DNA from: Eutrigla gurnardus
Lineage: Eukaryota; Chordata; Actinopteri; Perciformes; Triglidae
DNA length: 64,000 nucleotides
Assembly (NCBI GenBank): GCA_963514095.1
Contig: OY741276.1
Coordinates: forward strand, 9,257,264 to 9,321,263
Direction: 5' to 3'
The notes under the pieces are model-generated. The model made no database searches, was not told where the DNA came from, and worked only from the letters and a program-made list of their open reading frames with translations. Shown piece after piece: positions 1 through 13,640 of this stretch. Position numbers and translations under genes: made by a program. Position 1 is the first letter of the stretch. Each line of letters opens with the position of its first letter.

Positions 1-342
1 ATTCAGTGCAGCCTTAATTTGCATAGATTTCATACACATGAATAGATTTTCTTTAATGGATCTAACTGCTAGAGTTGATAACTGAGGCTTGTCTCTTGAT
101 ATCCATTGGCAAATCATTGGCACTTGAGTGTCACCTTTATAATGTCTAAGGACAGTATTTGCATTTTTTATGGTTCCAAAGTCTGAATCCTGTTCTATTT
201 CATTTCAAACAACCAATGTTCTTTTAAATTAACTTGGCGTGGCAATTATATTCAATCTAACAAGTCACTATTAAGAATAAGTACCACTTAGCAGCTTGTA
301 TTGACATTTTGAAATTAACTGAATGGGACTTCTCTTGTGGTT

Positions 343-344
<2 letters not shown>

Positions 345-382
<38 letters not shown>
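345..382. repeat. (TG)19 microsatellite
   Basis: A perfect run of alternating TG lies in otherwise ordinary AT-rich sequence. It is the first of many such arrays in the window and has no associated reading frame worth reporting. Confidence 0.98.
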
Positions 383-384
<2 letters not shown>

Positions 385-1517
385 TGTATCGTCCTTAGAG
401 TGTGTTTTGTTAGGTATGAGTCATTTTCTACGCCTGCATTTAGCCTTTGAAGCCACAGATTGAAAGTCTTCAATAGGTTTAAATAATTTATGTTTCATAG
501 TTGCCGCTCAGATTGGAGCTCAGAATACTATACAATAATATAATATAAAACCAAAATGTGATGTGTATTTGTTTTATTGCTGAGGTTGTACTCTGTTGTT
601 CTGGTTTTAGTACAAATATTTAGTTCATCATCGATATCTAACTTGAATTTTAGAACTTATTATTTTATTTTTAACTTTTATTTTTAACCAGACTAATTCT
701 ACTTGTCAAATTTATGATAAGGTTTGTGAGTGTTTTCTTAAGTTGTTGAGTTTGTTGAGAGAAAAAACGGCGATTCATTTTTCTGTGTTGTGAGCATTTT
801 CTTTTCAAGCTGTTGCCAAAGCAGGCATTCACACATACAGACACGCTACTGTGCTGTTGAGGAGACAGCTATTATAATAGCAGTAACACATGAAATATCC
901 ATATGGAATTTGGTGTAGCGCAGGTGTAGCGCAGGCGTCATTTGCAGTGAAAGCCAAAACTACATACGCAGAATGCCAGAATTAAAGATACTATGCCAAA
1001 GTTACACCTACGCTACATGTGTCTAATGTCTTCGTCTTCCCTGTAAGTCCATGTAAATGACCAGGGGGGCTTATTTTAGTTCATCACCCACATACAGCCT
1101 AATTTGATCTCAAGTGGGTCCAACCAGTAAAACCATTGCCTAACAACCTATGAATAACTTCACTCTCTCTCTAGCAGTGTACAAGTACATTCTTAAATGT
1201 TCGCAATTAATGAACAATTCATTTACAAAACAGATGATGAACAGACTGAGACGTGTTATAAAAAAATAATTGTAATTTCAACAATATGTCTGTGTTTCCA
1301 CATTATTAGTCTTCTACTCACTGTACTCGCTTTACTGCAAATCACATGTTCATTTGACTTTACAGATCAAAGTGGATACACAACACGTTTGTCACATGTA
1401 TTTTGGGATTTTAATGTCCGACAGGTTATTTTACCTGAAGCTGCTCATCGTCCAGTTTCCACTTGTAAATCAAAGCAACACTCAGCAAGGTTCCTCGGCT
1501 TAACCACATGACTTGGG
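383..1517. other. No gene seen
   Basis: Apart from the fold-back element at 914-1017, this stretch is AT-rich with short open frames only. The longest (104 codons at 1197-1511) has no splice context and an amino acid make-up like translated non-coding DNA. Confidence 0.6.
914..1017. repeat. Small fold-back element (inverted repeat arms)
   Basis: The left arm tgtagcgcaggtgta (914-928) matches the reverse complement of 1003-1017 at 14 of 15 positions. The left arm also sits in a tandem doubling of the 11-mer ggtgtagcgca (912-933). The pair could fold into a hairpin about 104 nt long. It resembles a tiny MITE or fold-back remnant, but no target-site duplication is clear. Confidence 0.4.
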
Positions 1518-1558
1518 TGTGGTTTGACAGAGCATGGGTAATGTTCTGTCAAACCACA
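1518..1558. repeat. Perfect 14-bp inverted repeat, 13-nt loop
   Basis: Arm tgtggtttgacaga at 1518-1531 is the exact reverse complement of 1545-1558, with loop 1532-1544. The transcript of either strand could form a stable hairpin. No tail of Ts follows, and terminators of that kind are not expected in vertebrate DNA. It may be a transposon end or a chance palindrome. Confidence 0.8.
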
Positions 1559-1738
1559 ATGATTCAGCCATCTGGCTTGGATCAAGTTAATGGTTCAGAC
1601 AACAAATTCCACAACATGATCCCTTCTTAACGACCTGCAACACAATGCTTCCTAATGCAAAATACAACGTCTCAAATGTTGCAACACTTGCCTTTTTCCC
1701 AATCATTGATGGTGAACCATCGCTGACAGCACGCACAG

Positions 1739-1798
1739 CCCGGTCCAACCCCAACCCGGTCCATCCCGACCCGGTCCAACCCCCACCCGGTCCACCCT
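1739..1798. repeat. Short C-rich minisatellite, four units of about 15-16 bp
   Basis: Four imperfect copies of a unit with the core cccggtccaacccc run in tandem, differing by one or two bases and in C-run length. Both strands stay open through it because the unit lacks stop codons, which explains the Pro-rich and Gly-rich translations here. They are not evidence of a protein. Confidence 0.85.
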
Positions 1799-1799
1799 C

Positions 1800-3924
1800 T
1801 TCACAAAAATGTTATGAAAAACTGGAATTAATGACTGCACTGCAAATTTCACACTTGTAAAAGAGAAGGATTGAACCCTTGGGTGGGCCAGTTCTGGTGT
1901 GGGCTGCGTGCCTGACACCCCTAGAAGTTCCAATAGAACTAATAGCATTGATGAAAAGTAAGCACTCCAAGGGGTTATTTGGACCAATTCATCTCAGGAC
2001 AGTGGAAATTACTATATAAAAACATTCTCTACAGGAATACACACAGCAATCTCACCTTTCTGTATTCCATGCAGGTCCAGGGCCCTATAACGTGTTCGAG
2101 TATGGTTGAGCTCGGGAGAGTTTTAAAAAGGCAGAGAGAACCAGGAAAGGAGGCTTTGGCTCCACTGCTCAACGTAAATCCTTCTTCCTCAACAACGAAT
2201 CGATAGAGGCTCCGAGTCCAGGACAGTATGAGGTAGGAAGATCCATCAATACTACAATACAGTCATTCATTTATTTTTTACATTCATTAGGCTGAAATGT
2301 CAAGGTCTATCGTTCATATCCTCATTGCAATGTGTGTGAGTGTTTGCGTTCAGACAGAAAAGAAGACAGGGGAACACTACAAAAAGCAGCACACGGCAGT
2401 TTTCAAATCATCCCAAAACGTCTGGCACTGCTGGCTAAAGTAAGTCTGTTTCCCTCCGTCTCCCAGCATCCCCTACAGTTGTCTTTGTCTTACATTTTCT
2501 TATCCTCGCACCAAGTTTCTGTTGCAAAGCCGTTAAAACCTACTTTACAGAGTTGACTAAGATGAAGTAAAACGGCATTATATGCCAAGTTTTTACTTTC
2601 ACAAATGGGCCATCGCAGCGGTAGCATCTGACCCACTACGCCAAGGGTACTGTTTTCCAGCAATTAATTGTCTTTGACTGCTTCTTTTCTTCCGTTTCTC
2701 TTCCTCCTAATGCTCATTGATGCTGGTGAAAACAGGTCACAATTTGTGATAATTAGTTTCTTGTGCCTCTTTCCTTTGCAGTGATCTTTCCTGTTTCTCT
2801 ATCTTTCCTGTTTCTCCATCATTTCATTAACTCATGTGAATATAAAGGTAATATTATATATTAAGAGACGGGACTCTTTCTACTAAACTTAATTTTGTTG
2901 TTTTTCAAAGAATTAACTTCCTTTTTTATCAATGATCAAACTTTTATTTTTATTACAGCACTAGTCTAGCATTACGTATACCATATTTGACATTAATGTC
3001 AACAAATAAATAATAGCACCAATGCTACATTTGAAAAGGTGACAAAGTTTTCTATGTGAAAGATGGACTTCCTTGCCCTGTGTGAGACAGGATGGTGTTT
3101 ACCTGCATTTAAATAATGTGCTAATGAAGAAACTCAGAGAAGCAGCTGGACGTGAGGGTTAGCAGTTACTTACCGACTGTAGTATTGAAAAAATGTTCTC
3201 TGAGAAAATTATGTAAATTTCCCGCTAAAGTGTATACTACAGCGTTTTAATATTCCAGATACACAATTTGTGTTTTCAAGTACCCTTCTGGGTGCCAGCT
3301 GGTGTTTACTCTGATTAACTCTAAAGGTTAGAAGTGTTATCTAAATCTGGAGGCAAAGGTCTGCAGAGCTGATCTTAACGCTGCAAACTATTCTGTTCTC
3401 TAGAACGACAGTTTAAAGGCTAATTCGCCATTCATCACAGAGGGCAGAATATTGTAGGTGTACTATTCCACGTCACCGAGTTTAGTTTGTTATCTTGTAG
3501 CTTTCATTCATACCTTCCACTCATTTAGATGCTGCTGATATTATAACATTCCTCAAAGTAACATCACAGCAGATGGTTTCCTTCAGCAGTACATTAACAT
3601 GCGCTCAAGAAACGAGGTAGGTTGGCACAATCGCCTATTAGAAACCAGGTTACATGCAAATCAGATTTCTCTTCTCCCCTACCACAATGATGGAAAACAG
3701 GTGTCTCGTTTACATGGCGTTCAAGCACAAAGGAGAATAATGCGGAAGGAGATTTCTCCCCTTTGTGTATTAATGTAAGTATTAATTGACCTTGAAATGG
3801 TGTCATCTATGAGGAATAAGTTTGTTTTCCAAATCAGAAAGTTATTTAAAACTAATTTAAAAAGCACATTTGTAAAAAAAAACAAGCAAAAAAAAGTTAA
3901 AAAACAGCCTTTCTTAGATCTCAC
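1800..3924. other. No firm gene; two weak exon-like segments
   Basis: Mostly plain AT-rich sequence. Two plus-strand segments are framed by splice-like sites: 2075-2173 (after tgcag, before gtaaat, 33 open codons) and 2354-2439 (after ttcag, before gtaagt, 28 open codons). Neither translation is familiar, and at this length open frames arise often by chance, so I do not call them genes. Confidence 0.5.
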
Positions 3925-4057
3925 CTTGGCCCAGTAGTTATCGGTCATCACAGGCAGAACACAGAGCCCTGCTGGTTTCCGATCAGGGAGTGATTTACAC
4001 CTTGGACACCAAGCGAATGCAATTAAGTACCCGGTAGGACATAAAGCCAGCAGGACT
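3925..4057 (-). other. Exon-like island, strand unresolved
   Basis: This island is richer in GC than its surroundings and is open on both strands. On the minus strand it is bounded by an acceptor (minus-strand cccag ending at 4058) and a strong donor gtgaga just after 3925. That gives one base plus 44 open codons, with the residues WCPRCK near the middle. On the plus strand, 3954-4033 lies between cacag and gtagga. It is open for 26 codons, including the stretch SDQGVIYTLDTKRMQL, which reads more like a folded protein. The plus acceptor has a poor pyrimidine tract and the minus one a modest tract. At most one reading can be right, and both may be chance. I do not recognise either product. Seen: open frames and splice-like motifs. 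Inferred: a possible exon. Confidence 0.2.
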
Positions 4058-4065
4058 CTGGGTAC

Positions 4066-7000
4066 AGTGGAGCAGGATTAAGAACTAGTGCCCCTGCGGA
4101 TGAGAAACAGTCTGAGAAATATACAGGTGAACATACCAAATACACCTGCATCAGTAAGTAAGCATACTAATATTATACATTAGACATCCATTAAATAGAA
4201 AATCCACTTGCCTACTTATGTAGTGAGGGCAGAGGTCAGGGTCTGCTTCATCTTGGGAAAGGATGGCCACTTAATTCCCTGTGCCACCCTGCTGTGCCCA
4301 GCAGAGTAGAAAAATAATGTCATTAAACCATGTGGATAGTATGGAATATCATTTTTATGAGTTGTGCTGTTTGCCTCAGGTCACAGCATGACATTTGTAA
4401 CAGTTTCAGTTTTTACCATCACACTTTATACGGCTGTTTGCTCAAGCTTTGTCACCCACTTGTGTGTATTTATACGTTGACGGTATTGTTAGTGTTGCAT
4501 TGTTCATGCATTAAGATAATGCAGATGACACATTTTGTGCATATCACAAATTCACTCGAGCAGGTGCGATGACACTCATTAGAAAACTGAGAGAGATCCA
4601 TTGTTGATTGCGGCGCTGATCACCTCTGTAATTATCTCCCCTGCATATATCTGTCTGTGCCATTTTTCAAAAACAATGGCTCCGTGTAGTTTTTCTGTCA
4701 CGCTGCAGTATGTTGTGCTGATGGATGATCTGGCTCCCTGAGAATCCTTGGGGTGCTCGGAAAACCTGACAGCCATGCTACACACAGTCCACATAACGTC
4801 TGTGTTACCAATACAGTATGGATTTGGATGTCGAAGGTCTGCGAGTTCAAATGATCAGTGGTACATCCAGTGCTGGACACACGGGGTGATTAAATACGCA
4901 ACAATGGCTTCAAGTTGGTTCTATTCCCAGTAGCAGCACCTCCAGCTTGGTTTTGTGTTCACACAAACATAATTGGCTGCAATGGCAGGTGGGGGAAGCT
5001 GGCGAGGTCAAGGGGAAAAAAAAAACCAACCCCAGCTGGTGGCAACATGTGACACAGAGGTAGCACATGTCGGTCTATAGCACCACTTGAGCAAACAGCT
5101 TGGGTTAGCTGTGACAAGCACTATTGTGGACAGGGTTTGGACTTTCTAAATTGGGAGAAAATGCAAACAAAAGCTTATTTAACAGTTCTTTAGATACACA
5201 ATATTACCTCCATATTTCCATCCCTTTTTTGGTCCTGGGTAGTACCTCTGAGTGCTCCGTGGAGAAGATCTAAAGCCACTTGTAATGGCTCCACACAGAG
5301 CCTCCTTTATGACCAGTTAATGAAAAATCACCCGGGGATGTCTTAGCTGTAACAGTTAGCCACATGCCGCGCTGCAGCCTAGGCTGTATCCCTGGTAACG
5401 GCCCCCCACTGGGACGGATATTAAAAGTGTCTAATTAGGAAACGATCACGATCATGGGAAGGGATTAAGATAAGAAAGTAAAAAGGGGATAAAAAAGAAT
5501 ACAGACAGAAAGTATGTCTTCCTTATCTGTTTCATGTTTGGAAGTTTTATGTCTTCTGTACTTTGACTTAAAAGCTTCATCTCGCAGAGGTCGACATTTT
5601 GTCGGGGAAATTATTCACACTGCATGGCTTTTGAAATCAAAATTATGAAAGGAGGACCATGTCTGTCCTTTGAAATGATAGAAGCTGTCTTGGGCTTTAA
5701 ACACAACAGGGAGACCTATTCTCTGACATCCAATCATTTTTACAGTCTTTCCCCTGTCTTCGTTATTTGCTGGTCTGCTTGTTATCTTTTGTTTCTTAGT
5801 ATTTGTTTTGATTTGAGTCCAGTTAATTTAGTTGCAGTTCATCGTTATTCTTTCTATGCACAGATCTGTCTTTTCTTAACAGCAGTTAAATGCATTTTGA
5901 ATAACATACATGGCACAATTTATTTGAGTGGATTTTTCTTATCTTGTGGTTTATAGCAAAGGGTCCTCCCATACATCTAAATCAAACACATCTCAACTAG
6001 GTCAAATATTTGAAGATATGTGTGGTCTGTACTTTAACTGCAGGTCTGGATCTGATAGGAGTTGATTCCCTGTCTGTGGAGAAGAAAGGACATGTTGAGA
6101 AATTACAGATCTGCAAGAAGAGATGATTATGAGTAGAGCATATCTTAGTTTGAGTTTCTCTCACATCTAATCCAGTGTTTCCAATGTTATTTCTTCTGAT
6201 TCCCATCTTCCCCTATTGTTCTATTCTCTCCTCCTCCTTCCCCAATTCCTTATTCCCTCCTGTCCATCTCCTGCCTTCATTTCCTTCCTTCTGGGCAACC
6301 CTTCCTGATAATGACCTCTATGTTGCTGAGGTCGTGGGATACCCTCAGGCAGCGCTTGGGGAGAATAAGTGTGGAATTTAATTTGGAGCTATGTTTTACC
6401 CCGAGGCAGTGGAATTCCTCTCCTATAGATCAGTGAAATATTGCCCTGTCCCTTGAAGCAACGGGGGGGAGGTTTGACATGGCGTTTTGTCCGTCACTCG
6501 GTTCTTATGTGTCTGCCTCTGTCGATTTGTTTCTGTTGACGTCAATGAAGTTGAGATTAATAGAGGTCTTGATGGACATTATTGTTCTACTGAGTAGGAG
6601 TGAGGGATTGTCAATGACAAGGGCATTGGTTCAATAATAAGGTGTTAACAATAGCTTCATGCGAAGAGCACTTTCACTCATAAGTGTGCTATTAGTGCTA
6701 AATTTGCACTGTAATCCATCAACTGTTGGATAGTCTTGGATCATTTGGTTTAACGAGATTATCCATGAGTTGAACATGTAAAGAAAAGAAAGTTGAGTAC
6801 AGAATATGTAGAAATTTAAAGTGATCTCTAAGACTTTTACACCACTAACACATTTAACTAAATCCGTCAGAGGATTTCCTTCATGGTTTCTTACTGTTAT
6901 TGCTCAACTAAAATTGGCTTCAAACCTTCTGATTTCATGCTTTATGTTTGAAAAAGAAATACAAAGCTTAGTTCTGATTTTTTGCAAGTTTTCATATTGG

Positions 7001-9254
7001 TTTAATATTTTAGAAATATCCCATATAACCCCCACTAACATCAGTAGATAAAATTCATTTCACTTTTATTATGATACAAAGCAAAATATTTGACAACATA
7101 AGGTCCTTGGTCGAGCAAGTCTGTTGGTTCTATTGAATTGATGTAACCAAGCAATTATGTCTCTGCCAGTCAAAAAAAAATCAGTTTATAATATCTGTTA
7201 GGCTGACAATGAAGAACACTGTAATACTCCTTCCTCAGCGAGCCTCTGGCTTGATGGAATCAGAGAGATAATATTAATAGATGGCTTTTATTACATGTAT
7301 CACTGACGGTGATTGCAGGCGGGAATCATAATATTAAACTTGTGAGAAAATAATAACGAAAACAAATAGAAAAAGGAGGCACTTTACACATCCTTCACTT
7401 GGCTCTCACTGTTGCTGTTGGAAGTAATACACTGACTTCCAATGACATGGCAACAAAAATAGTTTCTTTTTATAGTTACTTATTAGAAACTTGCTTATAC
7501 TTTTTAATTTTGCACAATTGTTGCCAGGATTGACAGGTAACACGGTGCCAGAAGTACAGCAATAGTGACAAAAAAAAGCTGTGAATGCAACATGTGACTG
7601 GGTCAGGTGTTGCTGTATGTGAAGTAGCTCTATATGTACTATAGTTTCTATACATGTGCACCTCCTCAAACATGCTATGTGGATACCAGACTGCTGTGAT
7701 TGTCTCCTCTCTTTCTCCGGTACGAGTTGTCTTCATAAACGTCGTATACAACATAAAATCCTATTCAGTAGCTGTTCTATTGTATTTCCAGTCCAGCGAC
7801 ACAGACAGACATCATTCACAAGGCCTGACGCAGTCATGGAAAACCTCATTAATGTCAATTACAAGTGGAAAAACACCACATTGCTCTGGGAAACGGATAC
7901 CACACACTATGGACTTGAGAAGGACGGAGAAAGGGAGGAGAGATGAAACTGAATGGAAGAAGCAGTGGGAGGGAATGAAGAAAAGACAAAGATGGTGAGG
8001 GACAGAGGGAGAGAGCTTCTGTGTAAAATATGTAATTATGTATCCTATTAGCTCTGGTTGAGATAATTAGTGTTTGCTAAACATAGATTTATCACACTGA
8101 AGGAAAGGATAGTGAGTCTGACGGGGGGATGACGGAATGGGCAAAAAAGAGGGATGTATGGAGAGAAACAATGGTTGACCCTGTACGGAAAAGCAAAATG
8201 GAAAGACAGAAGCAATGAAAAGAAGTGAGGCATTGCTGTCTGTGGCATAAAAAAAGAAAAGCCATATGAGTCAGACGGAGAGCATGACAGTTGCATGGAC
8301 GTTAATGCCATGGGCAAGATATTCTTGAAGTATCTGGAACAGGAAAATATACTGCGACCCACGCTTTGTCACTTATTGACTTTTTGTCTCCGTGTTTCAT
8401 TGCATTTTTATGATATATCCATGGACAGCTAATGGCGTGTCATGGTGCAGCCTCCATTTACGGGAGACAAGGGAGTCGGGTGATGAAAGAAAGGAACCAA
8501 AACAGGAAAATGGAGTTATGGATTTGATATGGATTTTACTGTCAGCTGTCAGGGTAATGATGATGATGGGAGTCCCTGTGAGAATTAGAGTGCTGCCACA
8601 TACATAGTGCACATCCCGACTCACTCGAAACATGCCCGCAAATACATAGATGCACTTGTATTTATGCTATTATAGCCCAGAATGCATCTCATATGTTGAA
8701 GTGCCACAATTAAGTGGCCGAATGAGATGAAGTGCTTATTGATGCTTCCACCCCAAGGCTTCTAGCAGTGCCATGTATTTCATAGTATTTCCCTGAATTA
8801 GAAAAAGTGATGGATAGAAAGAACAGAGTAGTGGTGTTTCTGTCATATCCAGTAGCTTTATTGACGAGTCTTTCTGAAAAGATTTTACTCCCCTTTCGTT
8901 CTTTTTGTTTCTTCCTCACCCCTCTCTTCTGTTCCTCTGAGCTACAAACAAGATATAGAAGGAAATGCTGTTTTCCAATATGTGGATGAAGCCATGTGGC
9001 TTTTTTGTCAGTTGATTTACCTGATGTCTACCTGTCCCAGCTACTCACTTCTGCCTCAGCACCTGCCTTTAAACTCAAAGTGGAAACTGGATTTTGTTTC
9101 GTTTAACTTAGCTGTTTAGGATCATATTCAAGCCACACAATTAAAAGCATTGAGCTGCAAAGCTGCGTCTTATCCACTCACTTGGCATTAAGACAGAAAA
9201 CAGCAGTGCATTAAAAAAGGATGTTTGAGAAACAAGTGTGAATTAGGAAGTAAT
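4066..9254. other. No gene seen
   Basis: Five kilobases of AT-rich sequence without long open frames that have splice context, without long tandem repeats and without a transposon I recognise. Purine-rich patches occur near 7.9-8.2 kb. It reads as intronic or intergenic DNA. Confidence 0.6.
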
Positions 9255-9475
9255 GAGTCCCTTTTTGACTGTAGGAACTTTCCCCAGGGGACTATGAACC
9301 TTCTGAGGGACTTGCTTTGGGACCAAGGTCTAAATAAAGTTCCAGGGACATTTTATCTCCCAAAAGGCTCTGATCAGGAGGTAGTACTTTTAGAAAGTAC
9401 AGGAACTTTCAGGGTGGGATTTGCAGGGATGACTGCACAGATTGGTCAAACACACAAAGTGCCACTGCTTCAACT
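9255..9475. mobile_element. Probable diverged DNA-transposon (MITE-like) remnant
   Basis: The block contains repeated ggaactttc phrases (9277-9285 and 9402-9410) and a segment resembling 'gattggtcaaacac'. I associate these with abundant non-autonomous DNA elements of fish. The 118-codon open frame starting at 9225 runs through it and is not protein-like. Family and exact ends cannot be set by eye. Confidence 0.3.
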
Positions 9476-12400
9476 CATGTACCGCCTCATTGATATATCA
9501 AGAATGTACTATAGTATCAATATTGGACAATTTAGGACAAGGGGTGAGCAGCTCTCATTCTCTCTCTCTCTTTGTTTGTAGCATTAAATGCAACGTTAAG
9601 CTTTTGCTGCTTTATTTCAAAAAGACAAGCGAAAAAAAGAGAGATCATGCAAGCGAGCGGAGAGAACAGAGACACCGCTGTGAATGAGAACATATTTTCC
9701 ATTTACTGATTTGACTGATTTTCTGACACCTACATTCTAAAGCACAAATAAATTACAGCAACACTCAACAGATCATTGACCGTAGAGACAGATGCTCTCA
9801 CTTTCATTTCACTGGTTACAGCGTGCAGCAGTAAATATTACGCAGCAGTAAAGGTCGCCGCAGTGAGACAAAACCTAGTTTGTTATGTTTTCTCAGATGG
9901 TGGACACACTGAGCTGCAGTCTGCAGATGGTGTTTACCCCTGTAACTACCAGCAGCCCTTGTCCCATGTCATGTTGCTTTTTCATTATTCAGGGGACAAA
10001 TTGCCTAATCTTTGCAGGTCTGTAGACTACCATGTAAACACAGACGACAACGGGTTTTATTTCATGTGACTTCAATGAGTTCTTGGTCATTTTATCCTCC
10101 ATTGCAATGATTGCAAGGTTATCAACAGCACAAATATTATACAAATATAAATGTAATATGCACTTTCATGTATGTGATTGTTCAACGCAATGCTTTTCTG
10201 GATAAAAATGGTTTGATTTGACAGAGGACTGGCCTCATTGAAATGTACGATGCGGTTACATTTCTGGTGTCTGTCAGAACACGGCCTATAAGTGTGTAAG
10301 TGTCGCTCAAATTTATTTGACCGCTGAACCGCTGCTGTGTTAATTTGCTCCCAACAGCCAATGTGCCAACTGTTTGTTAGCCGTGAGCTGTTAGAACCGC
10401 AGCTCTTTTTGTTATTTCCCTGCGGTCTCTCCTTCGGTGTCAGTTGTCTTCTGTACCTTTTATAAAGTAGATTCAATAAGCCCCGGACTAATTTGCGTCT
10501 AATTGTATCCATTGACTCTGTGTGCAATCTCTACAGCAGCCCTCTAAAATGTTCCTCATGTTCTTCACGTCCGACACAGCTTTTGAAGCGGAGGGTGAAG
10601 GCAATCAAACAAAATGCTCTTGATGTTAAAAACTTGAGACAAATGCTTGCAAGTCTCTGTGGTGTCCCGGCGTGTCAAAGCTGTCTCAACCCAGGTCTTT
10701 GGCTCCATGCGTCCAGTTGTTAGACACGAAAAAAAAAGAATCAGAAATGTCATGCAAATGAAAATCGATTAAAAGAGAAGCCTTGCAACGAGATGCGGCA
10801 TACATAAAGTACATTATATTTAAATATTTAAACTCACCGTGGGTCTCCAGTCTCAGAATGAATTTCCCTTTCAAGGAAATAGAAGTGTTTGAAGTAAAAG
10901 CTGCAGGTCCAGTGCTTTAGCCTGATCTACTGTATGTCTCCCTTTTCCTTGTTGATGTATTATTTACAGACTATTTGAGGCTGTTGTCTGGCTTCTTGAG
11001 AGTCTCTGTCTGGGCTTTTATTCTCTTTTCCTGCTTTACGTTTCAGTGAATTAGGTGTTCGATTGCTGCCCATTAAAATGTACCAGCCTCAGACTGTCGA
11101 AGTCTTGAATTCAACCAGTTTGCTGGCTCTATGTGAGGTGTGATGCTCCGATCCTATCGTGGCTCAATCAGCTAACAGGGGTAAGGAAATGCATTGTTCT
11201 TGACAAACAAATTATTTTTCTACTCTTAATTATTCTTTGTCCTGATGATGGTGCTTGTGAAAGGCCTGGAGTCATTAAAATCAAAGCAGATTATCCCCCT
11301 AGGAGCATGAATATTTGCAACAAATTATACAGCAATTTGGAGACCGTCCTCGCAAGAACAACGACAGCTAAGTTGTTTCAGTAAATGCCCCAAAACAATA
11401 TTTGTTTATGAATGAATGTGCTCAGTTAATTTCATGGCAGTCTTTTTTTTATGAGAGTTTGATATTTCTAGTGTACAAATAGAAAGTTTTGCCTGTTGGA
11501 GATGTCAGAGAAAAGGTCAGGGAGTCATCAAACATGGCAAAGGAGATATTAAAGTTAATCTGTTTTTTTGATGGTTTTTGTCATATATATTTTCAATAAA
11601 ACAGATGTCAGGTTTCATTATTTGCAGGTAAAACAAAAAACACATTTTGGGAGCTGGGATAGAATGCTCACTTCTGACCCCACCTGTCTTCTAACTGTGT
11701 AGGCATGAGTGGGATAGAAATATATTAAGGGATTCATATCTAATGAAACTCTAATGTTGGCATTGTTTCCAATCCATCTTGATTTACAACGACACCATGG
11801 GGAGCATGAGCCAGCAAAAGTAGATAGCCATGTAGACAGTAAAGGGAGAGTTTCAGCAACTGCAATACACGTGGAAAATGAGGACATATGCATAAGCAAA
11901 AGAGGAAAAGAGAGAAAAGAAAGAAAAGAGAGAGCCGAACAAGTGAGTTTTAAAATGTGTGATAGGGCACAGATGGAGAACTTGTCTGTGTAGCACTTTC
12001 AGATTTTATGATGTGTGGATGCTCTCTAAGTTATTGCTTGGAGGAAAAGATCACATACGCTCAGTGAAATTCTTTTCCCCCTCTTTTCTTCTCTTCCTCT
12101 CTTGCTGTGAAGTCCTGGTTATTGTTACCTCCCTGCTGTCTTGCTCTTATAAAACAAGTGAACTGAAAAACAGCCCCTCTTCAAAAACAGCCTGACTCAA
12201 AATAAAATGACGCTGTAGAAGTAAAGGTGGATAAAAAGCTACATGATTTCCTGCACACTGGCACAAACTGCAGAACAAGCCTTTGTGGAGACCAGGCTAT
12301 TTCATGCAATGCAAACAAAACAAATGATTTTGTAAAATCAGCAAATCTTTCATGAAGAAGGAAATGCACTGAATGTATGTCTTAGACACCAAGGACACAC

Positions 12401-13604
12401 GATTCATCACAATGGTCAGAAACATAACAAAAACATACTCACAAGACACCTTTAGGTTGAGGCAATAAAACTACTTTGTAGATGTGTTTTAACTCATTGT
12501 GGCTGAAACAACGGCTTGGTTAACGTGTGAAAGATCATGATCATGGCTTTGGATGTGGTTGAAATATCAGCAAAACACCAGTTGTCTTGAATTATTATTT
12601 TTCTTTTGTTTTTGTTAGATAACTGCTTCTAAGTTTTATTTGAACAAACAACTTTGAACAACTCCTGTTTCTGGCAGGAGTGAGGAAAGTGGGTCAGTGC
12701 AAACTGTTTTTATTGTTTTAAGTGAGCTAAACTGATTTGTTATGTTTTTTTCTTTCTCTCCCTTGGTGCTGGCACATACACAAAGGAGATAATGTCTTTT
12801 TTTCAAGTGTTCTCTGTCTCTTTGTCTTAAATCCAGTGTCGTGCTCAGAAAACAGGGTAGCACAAACAATTTAAAAACAGTCAGGTAGCAGCTTTTATTC
12901 CGTTCTTATACACTACATCATTTCTTTTATAAATGAAGCCTTTTTTCAGATGCACATTTTGTGTCTTATATCAGAATCAGCCACGTGCTCCGTCTGTCAA
13001 ATTAAATATGTATCGACCTGCTTTTGAACATCTTCAGTAGCATGTGAGAGGTTGGATCCCGTTTATATTTATTTATCTGAGAATAATGGAATTGTCAGCC
13101 GATGCCTGCGGACCTGTGACACTGCCCAGAATAGAGATCAGTATTTAAACAAATTTGAAACTTATTTCCCCCGTTTAGATTGGATTAGAGGAAGTGAAAT
13201 GTGACCAGATCTGGTCCTTTAATCTGATGCCGTCTATGTTTATTATGAGGCTCGAGTTTTACTTCTGCTGCCAATTTCCTCATTTCCGTTATTTCTTTTT
13301 TTTACCATGGCAGTTTTTCCTCCTTCATTTGTCTTTATCCTATTATCCTTCTTATTTGTTGTCTCTATATTTTCTGCAATTTGTTTCGTCTTGCTCCATA
13401 TCTGTATTTTGTTTCTGTGTAAGTCAATCAGCCTCCCTCTGTCCCTCCCTTTCTTTCTCTTCAGCCCCCTCCTAATGTGGATAAAGTAGGCACGTGTGGT
13501 TAGCGGCTGTGTCCTGTGTTTGCATGTGTATACCTACATGTGCATTTCTATGTCCAAGATTTCGGCACCAGCTGTGGCCAGCAGCTGTGTGTGAAGTGCA
13601 TTGT
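9476..13604. other. No firm gene
   Basis: Mostly plain sequence. A 146-codon minus frame at 10087-10527 has no recognisable domain. A 63-nt minus-strand segment at 10838-10900, between ctgcag and gtgagt, is open in two frames but very weak. A purine-rich tract lies at about 11902-11937. GC content and codon use give no support for genes. Confidence 0.5.
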
Positions 13605-13640
13605 GCGCGTGTGTGTGTGTGTGTGTGTGCGTGTGTGTGC
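13605..13640. repeat. Imperfect (GT)n array
   Basis: GT units are interrupted by GC dinucleotides (gcgcgt and tgcgtg). Nearby GT-rich words continue for about 100 bases. Confidence 0.85.

Noticed and set aside
10087..10527. 146-codon minus frame
   Set aside because: Unfamiliar composition, no splice sites that fit, no motif; length is within chance expectation.
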